From: Luteimonas salinisoli
GTDB lineage: Bacteria > Pseudomonadota > Gammaproteobacteria > Xanthomonadales > Xanthomonadaceae
Direction: 5' to 3'
Assembly: GCF_013425525.1 (NCBI RefSeq)
Contig: NZ_JACCKA010000082.1
Coordinates: 1 to 64,000, forward strand
DNA length: 64,000 nt
In this document: positions 1 to 8,931 of the stretch, piece by piece
How the letters are laid out: each line of letters opens with the position of its first letter
How positions within the stretch are numbered: position 1 is the first letter of the stretch
The notes under the pieces: model-generated
Told to the model about the DNA's origin: nothing
The model's input: the letters and a program-made list of their open reading frames with translations, nothing else
The model's database searches: none
Translations under genes and position numbers: made by a program

Positions 1-1
1 C

Positions 2-130
2 CGGCCCTACGGCGGGAGCGGCGACGCCGGCCCGCAGGCCGCGGCCGGGCCGGGCCCGGCGGGAAGCGGCGCCCATCCGTCGCCCTCGTCTTCCCCGCCG
101 GTGGCGGCGCGCGTCGTCGCCGGGCGCTGA
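2..130 (+). CDS. possible 3' end of an upstream gene (partial)
   Basis: A reading frame open from the left edge ends with TGA at 128-130 and encodes about 42 residues rich in Gly, Ala, Pro and Ser. This could be the low-complexity tail of a gene that starts outside the window. The other forward frames are also open in this GC-rich stretch, so the call rests only on the stop lying close before the next gene. No function can be given. Confidence 0.3.
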   Translation, partial: RPYGGSGDAGPQAAAGPGPAGSGAHPSPSSSPPVAARVVAGR

Positions 131-227
131 GGACCTCGCCATGCACGGCACGGCTTCCCCGCTGCGCACACGTCCGGACCGCCCCGCGCACCCCTTCCCG
201 AATCCGCTCCGCCACCCAGGACTCCGC

Positions 228-2234
228 ATGCTTCGCTGGTTCGAAACCCGCCTCGATCCGTTCCCGCCGCTGCCGGCGAGGCAGCCGCCGCGATCGCTGG
301 TCGCGTTCTGCCGCCACTACACCCGCGGCGCGGAGCGATGGCTGCTGCTGATGGCGCTGCTCAGCACCGCGATCGCGGTCGCCGAAGTGTCGCTGTACGC
401 CTTCACCGGCGCGCTGGTCGATCGCCTGGGCGCGCATACCCCCGACACCTTCCTCGCCGCGGAGGGTGCAAGGCTGGCCCTAATGGCGGCCGTGATCCTG
501 CTCGTGCTGCCGGCGCTCAACCTGCTCTCGTCGCTGGTGGTCCACCAGACCCTGCTCGGCAACTACCCGATGCGGATCCGCTGGAACGTGCACCGCTACC
601 TGCTGCGGCAGTCGATGGGATATTTCCAGGACGAGTTCGCCGGCCGCATCGCCACCCGGCTGATGCAGACCTCGCTGGCGGTGCGCGAAACCGTGATCAA
701 GCTGCTCGACGTCGGCAGCTACGTGGTGGTGTACCTGACCGGCGCGCTGCTGCTGGCGGCCTCGGCGGACTGGCGGCTGATGCTGCCGTTCGCGGCCTGG
801 GCCGCGGCCTACGCCGCGCTGATGCGCTGGTTCCTTCCGCGGATGAGCCGGGTGGCGCGCGGGCAGGCGGATGCGCGCTCGATGATGACCGGCCGCATCG
901 TCGACAGCTACACCAATATCGCCACCGTCAAGCTGTTCTCGCACTCGCGGCGAGAGCAGGCGTACGCGCGCGAGGCAATGGAGGGCTTCCTCGCCACCGT
1001 GCACCGGCAGATGCGCCTGGTGACGGCGGTCAACGTCGCCAACGACGCGATGAACATGCTGCTGCTGGCCGCGGTGACCGGGCTGGGACTGTGGCTGTGG
1101 CACGGGGATGCGGTCAGCATCGGCGCGATCGCGGTCGCCGTGGCGCTGGTGCTGCGGATGATGGGCATGTCGCAGTGGATCATGTGGGAACTGTCCGCGC
1201 TGTTCGAGAACATCGGCACCGTGCAGGACGGCATCAATTCGATCTCCCTGCCGCCAACGGTCGACGACGCGCCGGGCGCGCCCGCCGCAGCGCGCTCGGG
1301 CGGCGACATCCGCTTCGAAGGGGTGAGCTTCCACTACGGCAAGGGCAGCGGCGTGATCGACGGACTGGACCTGCACGTGCGCCCCGGCGAGAAGCTGGGC
1401 GTGGTCGGCCGCTCCGGCGCCGGCAAGTCCACCCTGGTCAACCTGCTGCTGCGCTTCCACGACCGCGAGCGCGGCACGATCGCCGTCGACGGCGTCGACG
1501 TCGCCAGCGTGCAGCAGGACTCGCTGCGCGCGCAGATCGGCGTAGTCACCCAGGACACCTCGCTGCTGCACCGCTCGGTGCGCGAGAACATCCTCTACGG
1601 CCGCCCGGATGCCACCGAGGCGGAGATGGTCGAGGCCGCCAGGCAGGCGCGGGCCCACGATTTCATCCTCGGGCTCTCCGACGCCGCCGGCCGCCGCGGT
1701 TACGACGCCCACGTCGGCGAGCGCGGGGTGACCCTATCCGGCGGGCAGCGCCAGCGCATCGCCATCGCCCGGGTGTTGCTGAAGGATGCGCCGATCCTGG
1801 TCCTCGACGAGGCCACGTCGGCGCTCGACTCGGAGGCGGAGGCGGCGATCCAGGAGAACCTGGCCACGCTGATGCGAGGCAAGACCGTCATCGCCATCGC
1901 CCACCGCCTGTCGACGATCGCGGCGATGGACCGCCTGATCGTGATGGAACGCGGACGGATCGTCGAGGAAGGCACCCACGCCGCCCTGTCCGCGGCCGGC
2001 GGCATCTACGCGCAGCTGTGGCGGCGTCAGTCGGGCGGATTCATCGACTGCGATCCGGCGTCGGCCTCGGCGGATCCGTCCCCCTCGTCTTCCGCCTCGA
2101 CCGAGCCCGAGGTGCCCTCGGGCCCGGCCGGGTCGCGGGGCGGCGGCGCCAGCGGCGAGAACACCAGGTCGGCCGCGGAATCGAACTCCGACAGCGGGCT
2201 CTCGGCCGGGCAGGTCTCGTCCGGGAAACCGTAG
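228..2234 (+). CDS. ABC exporter, fused permease and ATPase
   Basis: Inner-membrane ABC exporter half-transporter of 668 aa, probably working as a homodimer; the substrate is unknown. The start was placed at the ATG at 228 (reads MLRWFETRLDPF), preceded by a CAGGA-like site, rather than at 141, because the extra 29 residues are Pro/Arg-rich and unlike the family. About six membrane helices span residues 45-310. The nucleotide-binding domain follows, with Walker A GRSGAGKST near 394, signature LSGGQRQR near 502, Walker B LVLDEATSALD near 524 and the switch histidine in AHRLST. The conserved core ends near residue 604 (QSGGF). The remaining ~64 residues are Ser/Pro/Ala-rich and are read from DNA that also encodes, on the other strand, the end of the next gene. 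Lipid or multidrug export are possible roles. Confidence 0.85.
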   Translation: MLRWFETRLDPFPPLPARQPPRSLVAFCRHYTRGAERWLLLMALLSTAIAVAEVSLYAFTGALVDRLGAHTPDTFLAAEGARLALMAAVILLVLPALNLLSSLVVHQTLLGNYPMRIRWNVHRYLLRQSMGYFQDEFAGRIATRLMQTSLAVRETVIKLLDVGSYVVVYLTGALLLAASADWRLMLPFAAWAAAYAALMRWFLPRMSRVARGQADARSMMTGRIVDSYTNIATVKLFSHSRREQAYAREAMEGFLATVHRQMRLVTAVNVANDAMNMLLLAAVTGLGLWLWHGDAVSIGAIAVAVALVLRMMGMSQWIMWELSALFENIGTVQDGINSISLPPTVDDAPGAPAAARSGGDIRFEGVSFHYGKGSGVIDGLDLHVRPGEKLGVVGRSGAGKSTLVNLLLRFHDRERGTIAVDGVDVASVQQDSLRAQIGVVTQDTSLLHRSVRENILYGRPDATEAEMVEAARQARAHDFILGLSDAAGRRGYDAHVGERGVTLSGGQRQRIAIARVLLKDAPILVLDEATSALDSEAEAAIQENLATLMRGKTVIAIAHRLSTIAAMDRLIVMERGRIVEEGTHAALSAAGGIYAQLWRRQSGGFIDCDPASASADPSPSSSASTEPEVPSGPAGSRGGGASGENTRSAAESNSDSGLSAGQVSSGKP

Positions 2235-3226
2235 TTCCGGCGCAGATCCAGTCCGCAGCTGCTGAGCGCCTCGAGCTCGGTATCCGGCGCCTTGCAGCGC
2301 GCGTCGAAGGCGCGCGCGAACGAATCGCGGCGGCGCACGAAGTCCTGTCCGCACTTGCGCATCAGGCGCAGGCGGTCGAGGTCGTCCTGGGCCGGATTCA
2401 CGCCATCCAGCCCGTACAGCTGCAGCTCGTCGACGGTGAGCAGGCGCAGGTTGCGGTTGGGCACCGCCATCATCAGGTCGGCGATGGCGACCGCGACGCC
2501 GTTGCGCTCCAGGTAGGCCTGCACCCGGTCGTAGACCGCACGCAGCTCGGTGTTGAGTTCGGCGCGGGTGGTGGCGGTGGAGCTCATGCGGATGATGCGG
2601 TGGATGCCGACCCTGCCGGTGATCAGCCGGGTGTCGCCGGCGCCGAGCACGAACACGCAGGCGCTGTGGCACACCGAGCCCTCCCGCACCCAGATCGTCC
2701 AGCGCGACTCGGCGATGAAATCCCCCACCGCCATCGCGTCCTCGACCTGGCCGCCGGCGGAATCGATGTCGAGCACGCGCTTGCCGATGCCCAGCTCGTC
2801 AGCGACCTCGGTGACGCGCTCCATCAGCGCGGTGAACTCCGCGGTGATCCTTCCCTTGTAGCGCAGGCGGGTGACCCCGCGTTCCTCGCAGGGCGCCAGG
2901 GCCGCGATCACCGCCTCGCGCTCGAGCTCCAGCAGCGGTTCGCCGTCGCCCTGCTCCACGTAGTCGAGCTCGCAGCTGATCGCGGCGACCTGCTCGTCCA
3001 GGCGCAGCGGCGACCAGTCGGTCTGGCGCTCGTCGGGCGACACCGGCTCGGGCGGCTCGGCATCGGGCTCGACCGGCGCGATGCTGACCGCGCCGCCCTC
3101 GTCGGCGCTGGCGACCTCCTCGGTCTCCACCAGCAGCGCCTCCTCGGCCGGCGGCGGCTGTCGGCACGCAGCCATGACCAGGGCCAGGGCCATGCAGGAG
3201 ACGGTCAGCCGGAGATGCATGGACAT
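2027..3226 (-). CDS. lipoprotein with ClpP-like serine protease fold (COG3904 type)
   Basis: Predicted 399-aa exported lipoprotein. The N-terminus MSMHLRL leads into a hydrophobic stretch ending in VMAAC, a lipobox with Cys21 as the lipidation site; a second ATG at 3220 is an alternative start. The middle resembles the ClpP/crotonase-like fold of predicted periplasmic proteins: DIDSAGGQVEDAM (oxyanion region), CHSACVFVLGAG with Ser188 as likely nucleophile, and GIHRI with His209 as likely base. Six or more further cysteines lie in the C-terminal half and may form disulfides. The last ~35 residues are low-complexity Gly/Ser/Glu/Ala and overlap the 3' end of the convergent ABC gene by 208 bp. 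The substrate is unknown. The fold assignment comes from motifs and is moderately sure. Confidence 0.7.
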   Translation of the reverse strand: MSMHLRLTVSCMALALVMAACRQPPPAEEALLVETEEVASADEGGAVSIAPVEPDAEPPEPVSPDERQTDWSPLRLDEQVAAISCELDYVEQGDGEPLLELEREAVIAALAPCEERGVTRLRYKGRITAEFTALMERVTEVADELGIGKRVLDIDSAGGQVEDAMAVGDFIAESRWTIWVREGSVCHSACVFVLGAGDTRLITGRVGIHRIIRMSSTATTRAELNTELRAVYDRVQAYLERNGVAVAIADLMMAVPNRNLRLLTVDELQLYGLDGVNPAQDDLDRLRLMRKCGQDFVRRRDSFARAFDARCKAPDTELEALSSCGLDLRRNYGFPDETCPAESPLSEFDSAADLVFSPLAPPPRDPAGPEGTSGSVEAEDEGDGSAEADAGSQSMNPPD

Positions 3227-3568
3227 TTGGCGCACTCGACGAAGGGCATTCTGGAAGACCTGTGGATCCGCGGCAGTTCCTAGTCTAGGACCGCGCGCGG
3301 TGCGCGGACGAACGCGCGGTGAACCGGCGCGCGCGCATCGCGGCGCACCGCGGACGGTCCACGCGGCGCCTTCACCCCCGGTTTCCGGGTACGGCCCCAG
3401 GCTGGATGGTCTTCGACCATGCATGCGCCGTGCCAGGGGCTCGCCCCCAGCACACCGGTGGGACCGGCTGGATCGCGGTCGCGGTGGCCGTACGCGGGCG
3501 CGTCGGCGCCCTGCTCCCGCGCGTGCGGCCTGGCCCGGGCGCCTCCCGTGCCTGCGATCCGGTCCGGG
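3227..3568. other. intergenic stretch without a recognised gene
   Basis: About 340 bp between the start of the lipoprotein gene and the end of the SpoIIAA-like gene, both on the minus strand. It is GC-rich, with GCGC-rich inverted segments, but I see no convincing reading frame with a ribosome site, no clear terminator and no repeat. It should hold the lipoprotein promoter, which I could not pick out. Confidence 0.5.
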
Positions 3569-3958
3569 TCAGGCGTCGTCGTCGTGCTTGGCGATGTCCG
3601 CCGCCCACTGCAGCGCCTGCGCCTGCTCCCCGGGAGCGAACGCGCGGACTTCGGTGCCGGGCAACAGCTTGCCGGCCATTTCCGAGACCTTGCCCAGCCA
3701 GTCGCGCTCGGTGACCACCGCGCCGCGGGCGAAGCGGTCGTAGTCGCCGAGCTTGGCGACGGCGTAGCGCAGGTCCTTGCCGATGGCGGCGGCCGACATC
3801 CCGGAGAAACCGCTCATGTCGGCGTACAGCCCGATACGGCGGTACTCGCCCAGCCGCGCCTCGATCTCGGCGATGCAGCGGTCGTAGTCGTCGCCGTCGA
3901 GGGTGCCGCTGAACTGGAAGGCCGCCACGTGGGGCGGCGCGGGCAGGATCTCGATCAT
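3569..3958 (-). CDS. SpoIIAA-like/STAS family protein
   Basis: Cytosolic protein of 129 aa with the pattern of the SpoIIAA-like (DUF3478) family: MIEILPAPPHVAAFQFSGTL, then a DYD motif, a central LYADMSGFSGMS strand-helix and a conserved DW near WLGKVSEM. The alternating strand/helix layout fits a STAS-like fold. Family members are small proteins of uncertain role, some proposed to bind lipids. It stands alone between the ClpP-like lipoprotein and the DNA repair pair, so context gives no further clue. Confidence 0.7.
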   Translation of the reverse strand: MIEILPAPPHVAAFQFSGTLDGDDYDRCIAEIEARLGEYRRIGLYADMSGFSGMSAAAIGKDLRYAVAKLGDYDRFARGAVVTERDWLGKVSEMAGKLLPGTEVRAFAPGEQAQALQWAADIAKHDDDA

Positions 3959-4056
3959 GTGCGCGCTCCAGGGTCCGACAGGTTCGAGCCTAGCCCCGGC
4001 GCCGTTCCGACGGCGTCAAGCGCGGAACGGCCGCGTGGGCGCAGCTGCGCCGCGGT

Positions 4057-4559
<503 letters not shown>

Positions 4560-4563
<4 letters not shown>

Positions 4564-6098
4564 CGGGTGACTCCTGCGGATGCGGGGAGGGGTCTGATGC
4601 GGCCCGCGGCTGGTCTGGCGGCGGCGGGCATCGCGTCGCGCCACAGCTGGATCACCGCGTAGCCGCGCCAGGGGCGCCAGGCTTCCGCGCGCGCGCGCAG
4701 GGCCTTCGCGCCGAGGCGGCTGCCGTCGGTGGGAACCGCCTTCTGCAGCACCAGATCCTCGGCCGGGAACGCATCGGGATGGCCCAGCGCGCGCAGCGCG
4801 ATGTAGTTCGCGGTCCATGGCCCGATGCCCGGCAGCGCGGTCCAGCGTTCGACGAACTCGTCGAGCGTGGCTTCCGGGCGGAAATCGACGCGCCCGTCGA
4901 CCAGCGCCGCGGCGATCCCGCGGACGGTGTCGGCGCGCGCACTGGTCAATCCGATGCCGCCCAGGTCGGCTTCGGCCAGCGCCTCGGGCGTCGGAAAAAG
5001 ACGGGCGAATCCGCGCGCAGCGAACGCTTCCGGCAACGGCGTGCCGAAGCGCTGCGCCAGGCGCGCGGTGAGGGTGCGCGCTGCAGCGACGCTCACCTGC
5101 TGGCCGATCACCGCGCGCACCGCGATCTCGAAGCCGTCCCAGCCGCTGGGGATGCGCAGCCCTGGGCGTCGCCGCAGCAGCGGGCGCAGCCGCGGGTCGG
5201 CGCGCAGCGCGTCCGCGATCGTGTCCGGATCGGCGTCCAGGTCGAACATCCGTCGCAGGCGGCCGACGAGCGCGAGCAGCGTCGCCGGCCGGCCGCCGTG
5301 CAGTTCCAGTTCGAGCGCGTGCTCCTTCGCGCCCCGGCCGGACGGCGCGCCCACCCGCAGCCAGCCGGGCGCATCCGCCGTGCCGAACACGCGCGAATAG
5401 CCGTGCGCGTCCACCACCTCGACCCCGGGCAGCGCGCGCCCGCGCAGGAAGTCCAGCGTGGCCGCGAAATCGTACGGCGGGCGGTAGTGCAGCCGCAGCC
5501 TCAGCGCATCCCCGCCGGCCGGCGCGACGTGCCTGCGCAGGTCGCGCGGGGCCATGGCATAGGCCTCGCGGAAACTGGTGTTGAAGCGGCGCAGGCTGCC
5601 GAAACCCGCTGCCAGCGCCACCTCGGTGATCGGCAACGCGGTCTCGGTGAGCAGCTGCTTGGCGAACAGCAGCCGGCGCGTCCCGTGCACGCCGATCGGC
5701 GGGGCGCCGAGGCGCTCGACGAACAGGCGCCGCAACTGCCGCTCGCCGATGTGCACGCGTTCGGCGAGCGCAGCGAGCGGCTGCTCTGCGAGCAGGCCCT
5801 GGTCGATCAGCTTCAGCGCCCGCGCCAGCACCTCGTCGCCGCGGCGCCAGGCGCCGTCGGCCGGCGACAGCTCAGGACGGCAGCGCAGGCACGGCCGGAA
5901 TCCCGCGGCCTCGGCCGCAGCGGCGCTGCGGTAGTAGGTCACGTTCTGCGGCCTGGGCGCCGGCGCGGGACACACCGGCCGGCAGTAGATCCCGGTGCTG
6001 GTGACGGCGGTGAAGAACAGGCCGTCGAAGCGCGGGTCGCGGCTCAGGCGCGCCTGTTCGCAGACGCGGAGATCGGGGATGGCTGCGGCACTGGACAT
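4560..6098 (-). CDS. alkA: Ada-type regulator fused to DNA-3-methyladenine glycosylase AlkA
   Basis: A 512-aa fusion. The N-terminus is the Ada metal-binding domain with four zinc cysteines, Cys39, Cys43, Cys70 and Cys73 (IYCRPVCPAP and RPCLRCRPE). An AraC-type helix-turn-helix domain follows (about 90-190), then the AlkA N-domain and the helix-hairpin-helix glycosylase. LPGIGPWTANYIALR carries the GPG hairpin, and the Asp in FPAEDLVLQK is in the place of the catalytic aspartate. Family members remove 3-methyladenine and related bases; the Ada/AraC part may sense phosphotriester damage and activate transcription. It is the first gene of an operon with ogt (4-bp overlap). In many proteobacteria the Ada N-domain sits on the methyltransferase; here it is on the glycosylase. 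Confidence 0.93.
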
Positions 6099-6411
6099 GA
6101 GGCCAGACTAGCACCGGGCCGAGGGCGGAACTGGCCGTTTTCGGACACCAATGACGCGTGCCGGCGGACCTCGGCCCGCTGTAGTCGCCCGGCACCGGGA
6201 AACGCCCGGAATCGGCGTCCACGCGCCGAGCCGCCCGCGCCTTCGCGGCCATGGGCCGCTAGAGGACGACGCCACGCCCTCGGAGGAAACCGCGTGGCGC
6301 AGCGCTCCTCGTAGGAGCGTGCCATGCACGCGAAAACCGGCGCGGTGGCCGACGCCGGGAATCACCGCCGACCCGACCGGAGCCGCCCGCGGCCTTCGCG
6401 GCCATGGGCCG
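6099..6411. other. intergenic region filled with REP elements
   Basis: No gene is seen between alkA and the phosphodiesterase gene. The stretch holds one clear REP doublet (6311-6415) and a degenerate one to its left (about 6181-6262), annotated separately. The alkA promoter should lie in the left ~80 bp. Confidence 0.6.
6181..6262. repeat. degenerate REP doublet, family A
   Basis: The right arm (about 6238-6262, CCTTCGCGGCCATGGGCCGC) matches the inverted arm of the clear family A doublet at 6391-6415. A weak forward partner begins with GTAG at 6181. The doublet looks decayed: the expected CTAC end reads CTAG. Confidence 0.55.
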
Positions 6412-6415
6412 CTAC
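6311..6415. repeat. REP doublet (REPIN), family A
   Basis: The forward arm at 6311-6335 starts GTAGGAGCG, with hairpin GCGTGC-CAT-GCACGC. The inverted arm at 6391-6415 reads GGCCTTCGCGGCCATGGGCC and ends CTAC, the complement of GTAG. The ~55-bp interior shares ATCACCGCC...GACCGGAGCC with the copies near 38.2 kb. REP pairs of this kind are usually mobilised in trans by a RAYT transposase; none is in the window. The TAG of the inverted head is the stop codon of the phosphodiesterase gene. Confidence 0.85.
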
Positions 6416-7656
6416 GGGACGACGTCGGGGTCGCGCAGTGCGGGTGCCAGGGTGCGCGGATCGCCGTCGCCGGGAAGCGGCTCCAGGCCCAGCAATCGCG
6501 CCAGCAGCGGGTAGACGTCGACATTGTCGAACGGCGGCAGTTCCATCGATTCGCGGAACGCCGGGCCGCGGGCGATGAAGATCGCCCGCATCGACGGCAG
6601 GGCGGGATCGAATCCGTGCGAACCGCGGGTGCCGGCAGGACGCCGCGCGATGTACTCGCTCGGGATCGCGTCCCAGCCCTCGTGCATCTGGCAGACGATC
6701 GGCGGAATGCGCGGATGGCTGCCGTAGTGCCAGCGCTCCGGCATCGCGGCCTTGCGCCAGCAGTCGTAGCGCCCGTGCGCCCCGAGCAGCGCGGCCTCGG
6801 CCTGCGCAGTCCGTCCCGGCTGCGGCCGGAAGCCGAGCACCTGGCCGAAGCTGACCGCCTGCGCGTCGGCCCCGTCGACCAGGTCCTCCACCGCCACCAC
6901 CTGGCCGTCGGCCACTTCGGCCATCCCGTGATCGGAGACCACCACGATGTTGACCCGCTCCTGCAGACCGCGCCGCGCGATGCCCTCGAGCAGTTGCCCG
7001 ATCGCGGTGTCGACCTCGCGCATCGCCTTGCGCAGCTCCGGCGAGTGCGGGCCGTGCGCGTGTCCGGCACCGTCGGGATGCTCGAAATACAGGGTCGCCA
7101 GCCGCGGCCGGCTGGCATCGGGCTCGGCCAGCCAGCCGAGCACCCTCCGCACGCGCGCGCGCATCTCCAGGGTCTCGTCGAACGCGCTCCAGCGCGTCGG
7201 CCGCACGCCGCGGACCGGCGCCTCGCTGCCGGGCCAGAACAGCGTCGCGGTGGGCAGGCCGGCGTTTTCGGCGGTCACCCACAGCGGTTCGCCCTCCCAC
7301 CATTCGCCATTGCCCACGGCATCGCGGTCGCTGAGCCGGAACCAGCCCAGTTCCGGAGCGTGCATGGTGTTGTGGATCAACCCGTGGCGGTCGGGGCGCA
7401 GGCCCGTGACCATGGTGTAGTGGTTGGGAAAGGTCAGCGACGGATACGAGGGCGTCATCCATGCGGCACGCACGCCTTCGCGGGACAGCCGGTCCAGGTG
7501 CGGGGTATCGCCGCGGCCGAGCATGTCGGGATGCACGCCGTCCAGCGAGACCAGCAGCAGGGTCGGGGCGGACGGGGCGATGCCGGCGGGCGGCGCTGAC
7601 GCGCATCCGGCCAGGAGCAGCAGGCAGGCGCAGAAGAAGGGGAGCGGGTTCGGCAT
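6412..7656 (-). CDS. NPP-type nucleotide pyrophosphatase/phosphodiesterase lipoprotein
   Basis: A 414-aa exported enzyme of the alkaline phosphatase superfamily, resembling the Xanthomonas NPP that hydrolyses phosphodiesters. The start at 7656 (MPNPLPFF) gives a signal sequence with lipobox LLLAGC. The catalytic threonine lies in PSLTFPNHYT. Metal ligands are visible in SLDGVHPD, EHPDGAGHAHG, VVSDHGM and RGSHGFDP. The domain fills the protein. It is transcribed alone, between REP elements downstream and a divergent small secreted protein. Its TAG stop is supplied by the adjoining REP head. Confidence 0.88.
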   Translation of the reverse strand: MPNPLPFFCACLLLLAGCASAPPAGIAPSAPTLLLVSLDGVHPDMLGRGDTPHLDRLSREGVRAAWMTPSYPSLTFPNHYTMVTGLRPDRHGLIHNTMHAPELGWFRLSDRDAVGNGEWWEGEPLWVTAENAGLPTATLFWPGSEAPVRGVRPTRWSAFDETLEMRARVRRVLGWLAEPDASRPRLATLYFEHPDGAGHAHGPHSPELRKAMREVDTAIGQLLEGIARRGLQERVNIVVVSDHGMAEVADGQVVAVEDLVDGADAQAVSFGQVLGFRPQPGRTAQAEAALLGAHGRYDCWRKAAMPERWHYGSHPRIPPIVCQMHEGWDAIPSEYIARRPAGTRGSHGFDPALPSMRAIFIARGPAFRESMELPPFDNVDVYPLLARLLGLEPLPGDGDPRTLAPALRDPDVVP

Positions 7657-7834
7657 GCCGGCAATGATAGGGCGGGCGTGTGACCGTCGTTGCGCATCCG
7701 CACCGCCGGCACCTGCGCCGGTCCTGCGACTGACGCGGCTCTGAACAGCGCCCTCGATCTTCGCCGTGCGGCGTCCGCGGGGGGCGTATCCTTGCCTGGT
7801 GGCAATGCCGCCATGCATCCGAGGAGGTATCGAC

Positions 7835-8131
7835 ATGAAACGCCTGTTGATCGCCAGCGCGCTGCTCGGCATGGCCTTCGCCGTCGCGGCGCAGGACGAC
7901 GAACCCGAGGAGCGCACCGCCGCCGGCAGCGATCGCGGCAAGGCCGCGGAGCGCTATTGCATCACCGAGACCGGTTCGCGCGTGGTCGCCAGCCGCAATG
8001 CCCGCAACAAGAGCGAGCGCGAGGCCTGCGTCGCCGCCGGCGGCCGGGTCTATACCCGCGCCGAACTGGAAAGCACCGGCTCGGTCGACCTGGCCGACGC
8101 ACTGCGCCGGCTGGATCCTTCGATCCGCTGA
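7835..8131 (+). CDS. small secreted protein, unknown function
   Basis: A 98-aa protein starting at the ATG at 7835 behind a strong GAGGAGGT ribosome site. Residues 1-21 form a signal peptide ending FAVAAQ, so the mature protein is periplasmic or secreted. It has two cysteines that could pair (RYCITETGSR and EREACVAAGGR) and ends with SVDLADALRRLDPSI, which resembles the plug-box segment of TonB-dependent receptors (ELxxTGxxxLADALRxLDP). I do not recognise a function. The stop codon sits inside a 15-bp tandem duplication. Confidence 0.7.
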   Translation: MKRLLIASALLGMAFAVAAQDDEPEERTAAGSDRGKAAERYCITETGSRVVASRNARNKSEREACVAAGGRVYTRAELESTGSVDLADALRRLDPSIR

Positions 8132-8147
8132 TCTTCGATCCGCTGAC
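8118..8147. repeat. 15-bp tandem duplication over a stop codon
   Basis: CTTCGATCCGCTGAT at 8118-8132 is followed directly by a copy with one mismatch at 8133-8147. The first copy contains the TGA stop (8129-8131) of the small secreted protein. Confidence 0.85.
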
Positions 8148-8174
8148 CCCCGCCGGGCGGCGCCCGGCCGCCGC

Positions 8175-8549
8175 TCAGCGGCCGGCGTCGCCGTCCGCGC
8201 AAAGCAGCACCTGACCGTCGCGCACGACCACCGCGACCGCGCGCAGCGCCTCGCCGCGGCACGGCCCCGCCACGCACTCCCCGCCGGCGAGTTCGAAGCT
8301 GGCGCCGTGTGCGGCACAGACCAGCAGCCCCTCCCTGGAGCGCAGGAAGCGGCCCGGTGCCCAGTCCAGCCGGCGCCCGGCGTGCGGGCAGACGTTGAGC
8401 CAGGCGCGCGCCGCGCCGCCGTCGCGATGGACCAGCACGGATTCGGGCGCGCCCGCGACCACGGTCTCGACTTCCACCAACGCGCCGTCTTCGATCTGCG
8501 CAAGTGCCACGAGCGGCACATCTTCGTGCGGGCGATTTAACGAACTCAT
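8175..8549 (-). CDS. Rieske [2Fe-2S] ferredoxin-like protein
   Basis: A 124-aa soluble protein with both Rieske cluster boxes: CPHAGRRLD and CAAHGASFELAGGEC (Cys-X-His and Cys-X2-His ligands). It has no membrane anchor or oxygenase domain, so it resembles the small ferredoxins of dioxygenase or assimilatory nitrite reductase systems. No partner oxygenase lies nearby, and its redox partner is unknown. The start at 8549 (MSSLNRPHED) was preferred over 8648 because the extra part lacks family similarity. The end converges on the small secreted protein. Confidence 0.85.
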   Translation of the reverse strand: MSSLNRPHEDVPLVALAQIEDGALVEVETVVAGAPESVLVHRDGGAARAWLNVCPHAGRRLDWAPGRFLRSREGLLVCAAHGASFELAGGECVAGPCRGEALRAVAVVVRDGQVLLCADGDAGR

Positions 8550-8628
8550 TACATTGTCCGGCGTCGCGCGCCCGATACTTCCCGCGTCGGCTCGATGCCG
8601 CATTGTGTCACGGCTGTCACAGGAACCC

Positions 8629-8922
8629 ATGGTTTCCAATTTCTTCAATACCCTGCATCTGCGCTACCGCAGCTCCGGCGTCGCCGCGGCGTTCTCGCCG
8701 CGCAAGCCGCGCCATCCGTTGCTGCGTCTGTTGTTCGGCCTGGTCGGCCTCGCGCTGCTGGCGATGCTGCTGGTCTTCGGCGTGGTCGTCGGGCTGGCGA
8801 TGCTCGCCGCGGGCGTGGCGATGCGCCTGCTGCGGCGCCGTCCACGCCCCGCTGTCTCCTCCGCCCGCGACGGCGCGCTCGACGGCGAGTTCCGTGTCGT
8901 CGAGCGTCCCCTGCTGCGCTGA
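8629..8922 (+). CDS. small membrane protein, unknown function
   Basis: A 97-aa protein starting at the ATG at 8629 after AGGA. Residues ~30-65 form one long or two short hydrophobic helices (LLFGLVGLALLAMLLVFGVV), followed by an Arg-rich cytosolic stretch and an acidic tail. The stop lies 9 bp before the FAH-family gene, so the two are probably co-transcribed. No family is recognised. Confidence 0.6.
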   Translation: MVSNFFNTLHLRYRSSGVAAAFSPRKPRHPLLRLLFGLVGLALLAMLLVFGVVVGLAMLAAGVAMRLLRRRPRPAVSSARDGALDGEFRVVERPLLR

Positions 8923-8931
8923 GGCCCGCGC

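Noticed and set aside
338-3283. Very long forward frame (981 codons) over the ABC exporter and lipoprotein genes
   Set aside because: It is a shifted-frame shadow in GC-rich DNA: Arg/Ala/Gly-rich, with no domain, while the exporter motifs are in another frame.
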